Part shown: positions 1 through 8,130 of the stretch, one piece after another | Numbering within the stretch: position 1 is the stretch's first letter | Layout: the number at the start of each line of letters is the position of its first letter | NCBI GenBank assembly: GCA_028864975.1 | Contig: JAGWLG010000022.1 | Coordinates: forward strand, 1 to 58,481 | Length of the DNA stretch: 58,481 nt | Origin: Thermoplasmata archaeon | Lineage (GTDB): Archaea > Thermoplasmatota > Thermoplasmata > Lutacidiplasmatales > UBA184 | Direction of reading: 5' to 3' | Program-made: the position numbers and the translations under genes | The notes under the pieces: model-generated | What the model was told of the DNA's origin: nothing | Databases searched by the model: none | Seen by the model: only the letters and a program-made list of their open reading frames with translations

Positions 1-2
1 TT

Positions 3-392
3 GCTGCGGCGTGGGAGAAGAGGTGGGCGCAGTCCCAATCCTCGTCCTTCCCAGCGAGCCCACGCTCGCTGGGGGTCGGGGCGGCGGACGCGGCGCCCGA
101 AGTGCCCGCGGCGGACCCCACGGAGATCGAACGCGCCCTCACGGCCATTCGCGGGGACCCCGACACACGAGGGACCTTCGAGGAAGGGGCCCGGCACCCT
201 AACGGCGGAGTGGACCGCTCCATGACCGAGTTCCGGGTCGCGGGGTGGCTCAAGCGTAGAGGGTTCCGGGAGGACGTGGCCTGGGCAGTGGTCCGAGCGT
301 GTGGCCACACGAAGTCACCGCGTGACCCCAGAGGGCGGCGCCGATTCGTGGCACAAGTTTGGGGTCGGCTTGCCGCCGGGCCGGAGGTTTGA
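3..392 (+). CDS. Unidentified protein, C-terminal part (truncated by window edge)
   Basis: An open frame enters from the window edge without a stop and ends at 392, so only the last 129 residues are visible. The segment is Arg/Ala/Gly rich. The final 55 residues look folded, with a helical stretch around WLKRRGFREDVAWAVVRACG, a basic PRGRRRF patch and a short hydrophobic end. I do not recognise a family. The basic helical tail would suit a nucleic-acid-binding protein, but that is a guess. The gene lies 51 bases upstream of the GHKL/HExxH gene on the same strand, so the two could be co-transcribed. A GTG at 102 is an internal possibility, but the frame is open upstream of it. Confidence 0.5.
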   Translation, partial: AAAWEKRWAQSQSSSFPASPRSLGVGAADAAPEVPAADPTEIERALTAIRGDPDTRGTFEEGARHPNGGVDRSMTEFRVAGWLKRRGFREDVAWAVVRACGHTKSPRDPRGRRRFVAQVWGRLAAGPEV

Positions 393-443
393 AGCACATT
401 CCAACGTTCGTTCCCGTGACGCCGGGTTGAGGCGAGTGGGTAC

Positions 444-1943
444 ATGCCGGGAAGTGAGGCGGAGCAGGGTCAACCCTTCGACCTGAACATCGAAGAGATC
501 CTCGAGAACTGGGAAGTTCACCACGCGTTACGCGAGATCATCGCGAACGCCCTGGACGAGCAGCTACTCTCCAAGACCGAGGAGGTGCAGGTCCGTAACC
601 TCGCCCCGGGCCGGTGGGTCATCCGGGACTTCGGGCGGGGACTCCGGTACGAACACTTGACCCAGAAAGAGAACTCTGAGAAGCTCACGAACCCTGCCTG
701 CATCGGGCACTTCGGCATAGGTCTCAAGGACGCACTGGCGACCCTCCACCGGAGGGGCGTGTCGACCCGCATGCAATCTCGCCACGGTGACATCACGACG
801 GGAATCTCTGCCAAGGCAGGCTTTGACGATGTGCGCACGCTCCATGCCTTCGTCGCGAGGGCGCCGGATCCAGGCCTTCGAGGGACAGAGTTTCTGCTGG
901 AAGGGGTCCCAGAGGGAGAGATGGAAAAGGCGAAAGGTCTGTTCCTTCGATTCTCGGGAGACCATGTCATCGAAGAGACTTCGTACGGCTCGGTGGTCCA
1001 GAGGGCGAATGGCCCGGCTCGCATCTACATCAAGGGCGTCCGTGTAGCGCTGGAGGAGAACTTCCTCTTCGGGTACAACATCACCTCATTGACCAAGCAG
1101 CTGACCAAGGCCCTGAACCGCGAACGGTCGAATGTAGGGCGAGGAGCCTACACAGACCGGGTCAAGGCAATCCTCCTCGCATCTCGTTCGGTCAAGGTCG
1201 CCCAATCGATGATGGTGGATCTGCAAGAGTACTCGTCGGGCCGCATCCACGATGAGCTTGGGTGGGTTGATGTGCAGGAACATGCGGTCAAGACCCTGAA
1301 CGCGAACTCACGGTCGGTCTTTCTAACCGCGAAGGAGATGCAGGACGCACCCATGTTGGTCGACGAGGCGAAGCACGGTGGGTTCACCATAGTCCAAGTT
1401 CCCGACGTCCTCAAGGCCAGGATCGCCGGTCAGCTTGACATCTCGGGGAACGTCATCAGGGACCTCGGCCAATTCGAGACCGAGTACAACGAGAGCTTCG
1501 AGTACAACTTTGTCAAGGTGGGGGAGCTCACGGCGAGGGAGAGGCAAGTCTACGATACTCTCCCAAGGATCCTTTCCCTGGCCGGAGGCAGACCCTCGAT
1601 GGTGCGCGAGATTCGAATCTCCGAGACGATGCGGGTCTCCTCGACCACGTTCGGGGACGCCGAGGGGTGTTGGGGCAACGGCATGATCGTCGTGAAGCGT
1701 TCGGCACTTCGGAGCGTCCCCTTCTTTGCCGGCACTCTCCTTCACGAACTCGTGCATGCTCGCACCGGCGCTCCTGATTGCGACAGGGGATTCGAAGACG
1801 GCTTGAGCAATATCGCAGGCGTCGTTACCGGTAACGCCATTGGTGGCGGTGAAACGTCTCGTTCGCACCCGACAGCCAGGGGCACCCGGGTCTCCCCGAG
1901 GCACCGAGCTCCCCCGCGCAAGGCGAAGCGGCGCGGCCGGTGA
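444..1943 (+). CDS. GHKL-type ATPase fused to a HExxH metalloprotease-like domain
   Basis: The 499-aa protein starts with a GHKL (Hsp90/histidine kinase/MutL) ATP-binding domain. Visible motifs are the N-box EIIANALDE (residues 31-39, Asn35), the G1-like box DFGRGL (62-67) and the lid motif GHFGIGLKDA (88-97). A central region (about 110-370) probably holds the transducer-like half. The C-terminal part carries LLHELVHARTG with His434, Glu435 and His438, a classical zincin HExxH, followed by an acidic stretch (Asp447, Glu451, Asp452) that could give a third zinc ligand. The tail is basic and disordered. Family knowledge: GHKL ATPases of this size occur in defence and DNA-repair contexts, and HExxH domains are proteases. 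The fusion and the DUF3883 and SLOG neighbours suggest a conflict or stress role (inference). No Shine-Dalgarno is visible. Confidence 0.75.
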   Translation: MPGSEAEQGQPFDLNIEEILENWEVHHALREIIANALDEQLLSKTEEVQVRNLAPGRWVIRDFGRGLRYEHLTQKENSEKLTNPACIGHFGIGLKDALATLHRRGVSTRMQSRHGDITTGISAKAGFDDVRTLHAFVARAPDPGLRGTEFLLEGVPEGEMEKAKGLFLRFSGDHVIEETSYGSVVQRANGPARIYIKGVRVALEENFLFGYNITSLTKQLTKALNRERSNVGRGAYTDRVKAILLASRSVKVAQSMMVDLQEYSSGRIHDELGWVDVQEHAVKTLNANSRSVFLTAKEMQDAPMLVDEAKHGGFTIVQVPDVLKARIAGQLDISGNVIRDLGQFETEYNESFEYNFVKVGELTARERQVYDTLPRILSLAGGRPSMVREIRISETMRVSSTTFGDAEGCWGNGMIVVKRSALRSVPFFAGTLLHELVHARTGAPDCDRGFEDGLSNIAGVVTGNAIGGGETSRSHPTARGTRVSPRHRAPPRKAKRRGR

Positions 1944-2048
1944 TTTTCACCCCAAGCGAAGTCGCCGAGGGACCCGAGAGGGTTCGCGAGGTTCGACAGA
2001 CAGGTGTGGGGGCGGCTGATGTAGCGGACTGGTCGGGGACTCGAGCGA

Positions 2049-2873
2049 CTAAACCCAACAGCGGAATTGCTGGGGTTCCATCCGAAGGTGGGATACGTCA
2101 TCTGCCCCGAGGAGGAACATCTTCGGTTGCCTTCCCCACTGGAAGAGCCGGGCGAGCTGATAGCCATCCGCGCACGTCCGGGCGAAGTCGACCTCTCCCG
2201 GCGACATAAAGAACGGCGCGCGGGGACCCAGGCGTGTCGTCTTCACCTCGATGAGTCGGGGATCACCTGCGTCGTTGAAGGAGCGGATGTCGAACCCTAG
2301 CCCGTCCCCTTCCTCCTGGGATGCGTGGACAACCTTGCGCGCGAGATTCTCATGGCCAAGGGTCCGCAAGCGATCCTTCTCGAGCTCGATGATGAACCGC
2401 TCGCCCGCGAGGCCCAAGGAGCGGTTCGCGGCATCGCGCGCCGCGTAATCGACCTTGCAGAAGAGTTGAGGTGGTAGCCGGACCTTCGGCGGTGGCGGTG
2501 GCTTGAGCGCTGGGCGAGGAACGATGAACGCCCTCCAGTCCGTGGGGCGGGGAGCATCGGGGGCGACCTTCGGGGGCTCCGGGGGCTCGAGGAACGGCGC
2601 GTTCTGGAGGTAATCGACGACCTGCTCGGCCAACAGGTTCTGGTAGTTGTGTCTCGGAGCGTACCCTTCGACCCTGGGGAGGTGATTCTCCTCCAGGATC
2701 GCGCTGACGTTCTGAAACTTCAGCTCCACGGAGGCCTTGGTACGGTCCTTGCAGACCTTCCGCACCTCGCGGTTGAAGTCCGCCTTGGTGAAGGGAATCC
2801 CTGTGGCCTCACGACGGAGCATCTCGAAGTAAGCCTGGACGGCCGCCCGGACCTCTTCGGGGGACCAGTCCAT
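2049..2873 (-). CDS. DUF3883-type (PD-(D/E)XK nuclease-like) protein
   Basis: This 274-aa protein has two parts. Residues 1-90 form a helical, basic domain with a pattern seen at the N-terminus of restriction-like proteins (FNREVRKVCKDRTKASVELK). A Pro-rich linker (95-135) follows. Residues 150-250 match the DUF3883/NOV C-terminal domain: LAGERF (155-160), GDGLGFDIRSF (189-199), LIEVKTT (207-213) and the FFMSPGEVDF segment (221-230). The D..EVK arrangement (Asp195, Glu209, Lys211) fits a PD-(D/E)XK nuclease core. DUF3883 is often found in defence islands beside helicases and methylases, but none is adjacent here. The gene converges with the GHKL/HExxH gene and is divergent from the SLOG gene. 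The nuclease fold is inferred from motifs; activity is not shown. Confidence 0.75.
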   Translation of the reverse strand: MDWSPEEVRAAVQAYFEMLRREATGIPFTKADFNREVRKVCKDRTKASVELKFQNVSAILEENHLPRVEGYAPRHNYQNLLAEQVVDYLQNAPFLEPPEPPKVAPDAPRPTDWRAFIVPRPALKPPPPPKVRLPPQLFCKVDYAARDAANRSLGLAGERFIIELEKDRLRTLGHENLARKVVHASQEEGDGLGFDIRSFNDAGDPRLIEVKTTRLGPRAPFFMSPGEVDFARTCADGYQLARLFQWGRQPKMFLLGADDVSHLRMEPQQFRCWV

Positions 2874-2999
2874 TCGGGATGCCTCAGTGTCGAGGATGGG
2901 CGGTCGACCAGGTGAACCTTACGGGCCACTCTTTCGTCCTCCCACGTCTGCTCCACCCGAGCCCTCATGGGCGCATGGCTCCTCAGCCTCTGAGGACCC

Positions 3000-3368
3000 A
3001 TGCGCCTGCTGATCTGCGGCTCCCGAGACTGGACCGACGGTGAGAAGATTCTCCACGAGCTCGCAACGCTCCAGTGCGTGGACTTGGTCATTGAGGGAGA
3101 GGCCCCGGGGGCGGACACCCTCTCACGCCGGGCGGCCGAGCAGCTCGGTATCCCCGTGCTCCCCTTCCCCGCGGACTGGGAGAAGCACGGCCGCGCCGCG
3201 GGACCTCTGCGCAACCAGAGGATGTTGGACGAGGGGCGTCCCGACCAGGTCCTCGCCTTCACAGACGATCTGAACTCCAGCCGTGGGACGGCAGTCATGG
3301 TTGCGTGTGCTCGTCGAGCCGGGGTCCCGGTCCACCTCATCTCCCACACGAAAGAGCGGAACCTCTGA
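3000..3368 (+). CDS. YspA/YpsA-related SLOG family protein (DUF2493-like)
   Basis: The 122-aa protein opens with MRLLICGSRDWTD, the CGSR nucleotide-contact motif of the small Rossmann-like SLOG family, then has the second signature EGEAPGADTLSRRAAEQLG and the segment PADWEKHGRAAGPLRNQRML typical of DUF2493. Length matches the single-domain family. SLOG proteins bind nucleotides or nucleotide-derived ligands and many act as sensors in phage or mobile-element gene sets. It is divergent from the DUF3883 gene across a 126-bp gap and might sense a nucleotide signal for that neighbourhood (inference). The ATG at 3000 places the CGSR strand at the very N-terminus, as expected. Confidence 0.85.
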   Translation: MRLLICGSRDWTDGEKILHELATLQCVDLVIEGEAPGADTLSRRAAEQLGIPVLPFPADWEKHGRAAGPLRNQRMLDEGRPDQVLAFTDDLNSSRGTAVMVACARRAGVPVHLISHTKERNL

Positions 3369-3573
3369 GAGGTTCGCGCAGCGTTGCAGGGCAATCGACA
3401 TACGCCGCTGGAGGAGCCTCGGTGGCAACTGTTCGCCGCGGGCTGAAGACGGTTGATGGAGGCACCGCAGGATGCAGGAGAGCCAGGATGAGGATGGTAG
3501 CGGTCGGAGCTCTCGTTTCGATTCGCGCTGTAGGACGGCGAGAGGTGCTCAGGCGACCATAATCGACAGGAAT

Positions 3574-4605
3574 ATGATTAAGGCACCAATCCCGTCAGAC
3601 ATGTCCGGCGAGGTTCGGCGGGTGACGGTTCAGCGTTCCGTTCCGTCCGAGACAGCGACTCCCGTAATCGACTCGACCTTCTTCGTCGGCTCGAAGATCT
3701 TGTTCACGCAAGCCACTGTGGAGTCTCCGGAGTGGGTCGTGCCGTGGGCGTACCCTAACCTGATGCTGCACTTGCGCTTGGAATCGGAGACCCTCAGGAA
3801 CAAGCTTACCTCGGAGAAGCCACGGCCCTGGGCGACCGCCCCAGTCGCCGGCGCGACTGTCAGCGGCCTAGTTGGAGTCACCTTCCAAGGCAAGAGTGGA
3901 AGGAAGTCCGAGGTTGGGGTGTTCCCCCTTGAGACACCCGCTCTCTACGGGCTTCGCCTTGCGATTCCGCTGACGCCAAGCGTTGTCCGGTTACTGGTCG
4001 AGAGTTGGACCAAAGGGAGGCTGCTACTGACTCCGAAGTCCGCGATTGTGGCGCTGAGCCCCCACCAAGGGACTGATGCCGGCATCCACCTGTGGGAGGT
4101 GCCGCTCACCGGCCAGGCGATTCTCTACGTAAAGACGGACCACAGGGAGACCCCAGAGATTGCCATAGAGGAGAGCGTACTGGAGGAGATTCAATCCAAG
4201 GTGGTTCCGGTCGTCTCCAACCAAGACGACCTGCACAAGAAACTCCAGGACGCGCGTGAGCTTCTCCTCAAAGGGAAAACGCGAGACGCGACGCTTCAGC
4301 TTCGAATCCTCATCATGAACCACCTGACGATTCCGTCTCCCCCGGTTGAGTCCGGTGGGAAGCCGGGGCCGAGAATGCTTCGGGAGGAGGTGAGGAAGAG
4401 CATCCTGAGGGGCTTCGAGGGGCATGCCCTCGAAATCCGCGAGGACAATGCCAGGTCGATCAAGGAGATTCTGGCCTCCACGCTCGATATTCTCCACCGA
4501 TACTCGAAGACTGAGGGGCTGGAATCAGTGCCCTACCCTGACATTGTGGAGTACGTCTACAACAACATTGTCGCTGTGATTCACCTCCTCGAGGCGTCTA
4601 GCTAA
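3574..4605 (+). CDS. Hypothetical protein, 343 aa
   Basis: No family recognised. The protein is soluble, with no signal peptide or membrane segment. The first half is rich in beta-type hydrophobic patterns (SKILFTQATV, LMLHLRLES, GATVSGLVGVTFQ, YGLRLAIPLT). The second half (about 225-343) is helical, including a charged stretch around DLHKKLQDARELLLKGKTRD that could be a short coiled coil and a C-terminal helix VEYVYNNIVAVIHLLEA. The open frame extends up to 3472, but the region before the ATG at 3574 is Arg/Ser/Asp rich and atypical, so I start at 3574 (alternative ATG 3601). The upstream sequence around 3558-3573 is AT-rich relative to the surroundings and may hold the promoter. It follows the SLOG gene in the same direction after about 200 bp. 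Confidence 0.7.
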   Translation: MIKAPIPSDMSGEVRRVTVQRSVPSETATPVIDSTFFVGSKILFTQATVESPEWVVPWAYPNLMLHLRLESETLRNKLTSEKPRPWATAPVAGATVSGLVGVTFQGKSGRKSEVGVFPLETPALYGLRLAIPLTPSVVRLLVESWTKGRLLLTPKSAIVALSPHQGTDAGIHLWEVPLTGQAILYVKTDHRETPEIAIEESVLEEIQSKVVPVVSNQDDLHKKLQDARELLLKGKTRDATLQLRILIMNHLTIPSPPVESGGKPGPRMLREEVRKSILRGFEGHALEIREDNARSIKEILASTLDILHRYSKTEGLESVPYPDIVEYVYNNIVAVIHLLEASS

Positions 4606-4951
4606 CTCACCGCCGGGGTACCCTGAGCATTGATCGGGACACAAATCGAGGGGCAACATCGGATTTGCGCGATGCCGGGCATCCTTCGCCAGACTCAGAG
4701 AGCCTGCTGATTCGGCGCCCCGCCTCGGCGCCTCGCCCCCCCGGGGGGAGGACCCTCGGGCGGTCCTCCCCCTCTCGACCCCCACCCCGCCACCCGCCCC
4801 CGAAGTGCCCCGATCGAGGGAGGGACCTCCACCGCCGCCCCCTCCCTCGAGCTCCCACCTCGGCTCCTCCTCGCCACGAAGGGCCCCAACAGGGAGCGGG
4901 GGCTGCGAGACCTTCGTCTCGGTCCCCCTCTCCCTGACTCTCTCCCCTTGT

Positions 4952-4990
4952 GGGGGGCCTTCGGCCCCCCGACGCGCCCTTCGGGCGCGT
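4952..4990. repeat. Tandem pair of perfect hairpins with TTC loops
   Basis: The arms ggggggcc (4952-4959) and ggcccccc (4963-4970) enclose ttc. The arms acgcgccc (4972-4979) and gggcgcgt (4983-4990) enclose another ttc. The same triloop architecture recurs at 10574-10590 and 17052-17072, always in gene-free DNA. They could act as transcription-end or mobile extragenic elements; neither has a T-tract. Confidence 0.6.
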
Positions 4991-4995
4991 GGGCC

Positions 4996-5036
4996 CGTTC
5001 GGGGGTGGGGCGGCGGGTGCTCGCGGTGGCCGTTCG
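4996..5036 (+). repeat. Dispersed 41-bp repeat, copy 1
   Basis: This 41-base element matches 9868-9908 in the same orientation with two mismatches (T for C and G for C). Both copies lie in long gene-free gaps of the accessory region and each is followed within about 160 bases by the second shared element cgggccgcacgtggctgtc. That suggests a composite, partly diverged intergenic repeat. Confidence 0.7.
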
Positions 5037-5196
5037 GGTTACCGGCCCTGTCCTCGTCGGCCTGTTGACGTTGGGGGCTCGGACAGGGCCTCCCTCGGAC
5101 GAGGCGGCTGCCCCTCGTCCTCGGCGGGGACCGTTCGTGTCACCGGTACCAGACTCACCCCTCGGGGCGAGTCTTCCCTCGGGGCTCGTGGCTCCT

Positions 5197-5215
5197 CGGG
5201 CCGCACGTGGCTGTC
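5197..5215 (+). repeat. 19-bp dispersed repeat, copy 1
   Basis: The exact sequence cgggccgcacgtggctgtc occurs here and at 9934-9952. A core of it is present in inverted orientation at 10145-10161. It sits downstream of the 41-bp repeat in both places, which indicates that a larger element was duplicated and has diverged. Confidence 0.65.
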
Positions 5216-5375
5216 CTCAGATCCGGGCCGACGTTATTGGAGCGTAGGGGCCACAATCCCACACGATCGCTATTCCTCCTTCGGGAGTGCTTCCCGCCAA
5301 CTCGTCCCGACCACCGCAAGTAGTATGTCCAGGTTGGGCTCTCGGGTACTCCTGCCCTCCTTTCTTGGAGCACTC

Positions 5376-5624
5376 ATGCCCGGCGTGAAGGTGACGAAGG
5401 TCGCGCTTGTCCCGATGATGATCCGGGTTCCGAAGCAGTCGCACGACGAGATGGTGATCGAGATCGAGGCATCAAATCGCTGGGTCGACAGGTCCGACTT
5501 TGTTCGGGAGGCCATTCGCGAAAAGGTCGAGCGAGAGAAAGCGAAACGGCTCGTCGCTCGATCAGGCCCACGGACATTCGTGATTGGCAGGCCCACCAGC
5601 CCTGAAGCCCTCCCGCCTGAGTAG
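5376..5624 (+). CDS. Small ribbon-helix-helix (CopG/Arc-like) protein
   Basis: This 82-aa protein has the ribbon-helix-helix pattern: a beta strand (VALVPMMIRVPKQ), then two helices with the motif WVDRSDFVREAIREKVERE, where the S/R-D-F-V-R-E-A-I run is the usual helix-B signature. The C-terminal 20 residues are a disordered tail. RHH proteins bind DNA as dimers and usually repress transcription, often as antitoxins, but no toxin-like gene is beside it. The ATG at 5376 is preceded by TTGGAG at good spacing, which decides the start; the open frame upstream is low-complexity. Family knowledge also includes metal-responsive NikR-like members, but no effector domain is present here. Confidence 0.8.
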   Translation: MPGVKVTKVALVPMMIRVPKQSHDEMVIEIEASNRWVDRSDFVREAIREKVEREKAKRLVARSGPRTFVIGRPTSPEALPPE

Positions 5625-5772
5625 CCACGCGCACGGGACGCTTGATGCCGGAGTCTCTCCTTGGCGGAGAGGGAGGGTTTGGCCACTGTGGATCCTCGTG
5701 TCGCGAATTAATGGCTATCCTTACCTCTTGAGTCCAGCTTTCTCGGCATCGTCGTGTATCTACCCGCCAGCG

Positions 5773-6933
5773 ATGTGCGGAGTCATGCAGGCTTCTGCAT
5801 CCAGCGAAGGGGTTCGACAGCGACGACCAAGACGACCGAGAATGTGGGCATGGGGGGCAGTGATGTTCCTCTTGGGAATCCTGCTCGTTCCTGGCGGCTC
5901 GCTCGGTCACCCGGTGCCGACTGCGAATCACTCCGTCTTCGAGAAATCCTCAACACCCCTGGTCAGCCCGGCCGCCTCCCAACCACCAGTCGGGTACTTC
6001 AACCACGTGCCAGTCTACTCTCCCTACGGCCCTATTCCCGGCGGCTACGGTACGTCATGGGTCTCCGCCAAGAATATCACGCCGGACGACTTGACGGGGG
6101 GAAATTGCCCCACGACAGGTACACCATACGCGAAGCAGGAAGGGTCAACGAACTTCGGCCCTTGGTCGTTCGGGAACAACTATCCCGGCGACGTGTCCGG
6201 CACCATCACCGGATGTCGATCGAATCCTTCTGGGGGGTCCCTGACCTGGTATCTCTGGGAGACGACCTACACATCGGGTTCCTATTACATCTGCGACGGT
6301 GAGACCTGCAACAACGGCGGAAACTGTCCGGGGCTCTTCTGCAGCAACGTGGGGGGCCTTGGACAGGCCTCGAACTACGCGGTCCTCCACGACGCGGACA
6401 CGTGCGGATCGTGCAGTGGTGGAGCGGAGAACATGAGGTACTACGCGCCGGACTCCGCCAACGGTCAATCGAACGGCTACGAGAACGGCAACTGGGCGTC
6501 TGCGGACTACTACTACGGGCTGATCAATGCGGGATGCTTCCAGAATTCGGCTTGCTCGAGCGACCTCTGGCAGTGGCAGTATAACTACCCCCACAACATC
6601 AATTGGGCGACCTGGTGCACACTCTCAGGGAGCTCGTGCGGGAACAACAACTACAAGTTCCACTTGGAGGACACAGGTTCTCAGTGCGGTTCTGGCTCAA
6701 GCCCTTGCCAAACGCTGACCTGGCTGGTCTCAGACGAGCAGGTTGTTGAGACCCACTACCGAAATTCGATCGACTTCGACGTGGGGGGTTGCGCGTCGTC
6801 GGGCGGCAACGGCAACGACTGCTCCTACACCGGCCTGGCGTCGGGACCCAGCGCCTACCCGCAGATGTACAACAACTCGGCCTATACGCCATGCCTGGCC
6901 TCGACGGGAGATGGGTCTGGCAACACGTGCTAA
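5773..6933 (+). CDS. Secreted Cys/Gly/Asn-rich protein
   Basis: A signal peptide is visible after an Arg-rich stretch (RQRRPRRPRMW, then WAWGAVMFLLGILLVPGG and a GHP/VPTA cleavage area). The mature part, about 340 residues, is unusually rich in Gly, Asn, Ser, Tyr, Trp and Cys, for example CDGETCNNGGNC and CSSDLWQWQYNYPHN. Many cysteines occur in pairs, which suggests extracellular disulfides. There is no C-terminal membrane segment, so it is probably released or bound non-covalently. No family recognised; the overall texture resembles secreted adhesin-like or carbohydrate-active proteins, but I see no catalytic signature. Start is uncertain between ATGs at 5773, 5785 and 5842; the last would leave the shortest basic n-region. 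An AT-rich patch around 5703-5720 may be its promoter. Confidence 0.7.
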   Translation: MCGVMQASASSEGVRQRRPRRPRMWAWGAVMFLLGILLVPGGSLGHPVPTANHSVFEKSSTPLVSPAASQPPVGYFNHVPVYSPYGPIPGGYGTSWVSAKNITPDDLTGGNCPTTGTPYAKQEGSTNFGPWSFGNNYPGDVSGTITGCRSNPSGGSLTWYLWETTYTSGSYYICDGETCNNGGNCPGLFCSNVGGLGQASNYAVLHDADTCGSCSGGAENMRYYAPDSANGQSNGYENGNWASADYYYGLINAGCFQNSACSSDLWQWQYNYPHNINWATWCTLSGSSCGNNNYKFHLEDTGSQCGSGSSPCQTLTWLVSDEQVVETHYRNSIDFDVGGCASSGGNGNDCSYTGLASGPSAYPQMYNNSAYTPCLASTGDGSGNTC

Positions 6934-6955
6934 GACTCGGTTGCTGCGTCCCGTG

Positions 6956-6977
6956 GGCGGGGCTTCACTGCCCCGCC
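6956..6977. terminator. Perfect 8-bp hairpin after the secreted-protein gene
   Basis: The arms ggcggggc (6956-6963) and gccccgcc (6970-6977) enclose ttcact, 23 bases past the stop codon. Position and symmetry suggest an RNA 3'-end structure, although no T-run follows. A second inverted repeat, gcccggagggca (6988-6999) with tgccctccgggc (7047-7058), lies just downstream. Confidence 0.45.
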
Positions 6978-7170
6978 TTACGCCGATGCCCGGAGGGCAG
7001 TCGCGAGTGGGGAGGTCCCACGAGCCTCCTTCCCTACCTGACCCGATGCCCTCCGGGCTGGGCGCGTGAGCCCCGCGCGAAGTCGTCTAGCATGCTCCGG
7101 CTAGTTGCGGTCCTGGGGGAACGAGGACAAGAGAAAGCTTTGAGACACGGAACACTTCCTTAGGAGGTCC

Positions 7171-8130
7171 ATGTCCTTTCCCTTGCTTGAGGTGAGAGGC
7201 CTCTACAAGTGCTACTCTAGGTCTGCCGAGCCTGCCATCCAGTCCCTCGATCTGGAAGTGAGGCGGGGCGAAATCCTGGGGCTAGTCGGGCTGAATGGGG
7301 CGGGGAAGACGACCACGATTCGCGTCGCCGCAGGGGTAGCCCTCCCCAGCGCTGGCCGCATCCTGGTCAACGGTCACGACGTCGTGCGAGAGAAGACTGA
7401 GGCCGGCCGGCAGGCCGGATGGGTCCCGGAGACTCCGCTCTTCGAACCCGGGGCGAGGGCCCTCCCGCTCCTTCGCTACCACGCCGGGTTCTACGGCCTG
7501 AGCGGCACGTCTGGGAGAGAACTCTGCCTCAAACTCCTGTCGGAGGTCGGTCTTCAGGGTCAGGAGCGCAAACGCTTTCGCACCTTCTCCCAAGGGATGA
7601 AGAAGCGGTTCGCGCTCGCACGGGCGCTCCTGGGGGACCCCCCCCTCCTCCTGCTCGACGAGGTCCTCAACGGACTCGACCCCGAGGGTGTGCGCTATGT
7701 TCGGGAACTCGTGGTCCGGCATCGGTCCGAGGGGAAGGGGGTCCTCCTCTCCTCGCACATCCTTTCCGAGGTGGAGCAGGTCGCGGACCGCGTGGCAATC
7801 ATCCACCATGGCCGCGGCGTGCGAATCTTGGGTCCGGAGGAGCTCCGCTCCTCATCGGCGAGAGTCCTCAAAATCACAATCGAAAACCTCGATGACGGGG
7901 TGTTGGAGCTCCTGGCCTCCTTCGGGACAGTTCAGCGGGAAGGCCGGGTCGTGTACATCATCGGAGCGAGGGGGGCCCCAGCGGAGGTAACGGCCGAGCT
8001 CGTGCGTCGCGGATACCGAGTATCCGAGATTGGGTCCGAGAAGCGCACGCTTGAGTCATACTTCTTCGAGGCAGTGGGGCGGCCACACGAAGACGGGCAT
8101 CCGCCCGGGGAGAGCCGAGGGGCCCCGTGA
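7171..8130 (+). CDS. ABC transporter ATP-binding protein (ABC-2 exporter type)
   Basis: The 319-aa protein has all ABC ATPase motifs: Walker A GLNGAGKTTT (residues 40-49), the signature FSQGMKKRFALARAL around residue 145, Walker B LLLLDEVLNGLDP and the switch His in LLSSHILSEVEQVADR. The Q-loop region reads VGYVPE-like (AGWVPETPLF). The last 90 residues form the regulatory tail common to CcmA/DrrA-type exporters. It pairs with the permease starting inside its stop codon (GTGA overlap at 8127), so the two are translationally coupled. A strong Shine-Dalgarno AGGAGGT at 7162-7168 precedes the ATG, which is unusual in this window. The substrate is unknown. Confidence 0.92.
   Translation: MSFPLLEVRGLYKCYSRSAEPAIQSLDLEVRRGEILGLVGLNGAGKTTTIRVAAGVALPSAGRILVNGHDVVREKTEAGRQAGWVPETPLFEPGARALPLLRYHAGFYGLSGTSGRELCLKLLSEVGLQGQERKRFRTFSQGMKKRFALARALLGDPPLLLLDEVLNGLDPEGVRYVRELVVRHRSEGKGVLLSSHILSEVEQVADRVAIIHHGRGVRILGPEELRSSSARVLKITIENLDDGVLELLASFGTVQREGRVVYIIGARGAPAEVTAELVRRGYRVSEIGSEKRTLESYFFEAVGRPHEDGHPPGESRGAP

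Larger units (their letters stand above)
4606..5375. other. Gene-free GC-rich stretch with hairpins and a dispersed repeat
   Basis: No convincing gene is present; the open frames here are low-complexity Pro/Arg/Gly strings in several frames at once. Two adjacent perfect hairpins with TTC loops stand out (8-bp stems at 4952-4959/4963-4970 and 4972-4979/4983-4990). They are followed directly by a 41-bp element repeated near 9.87 kb and a 19-bp element repeated at 9934. The last 30 bases carry the translation signals of the RHH gene. Confidence 0.6.
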
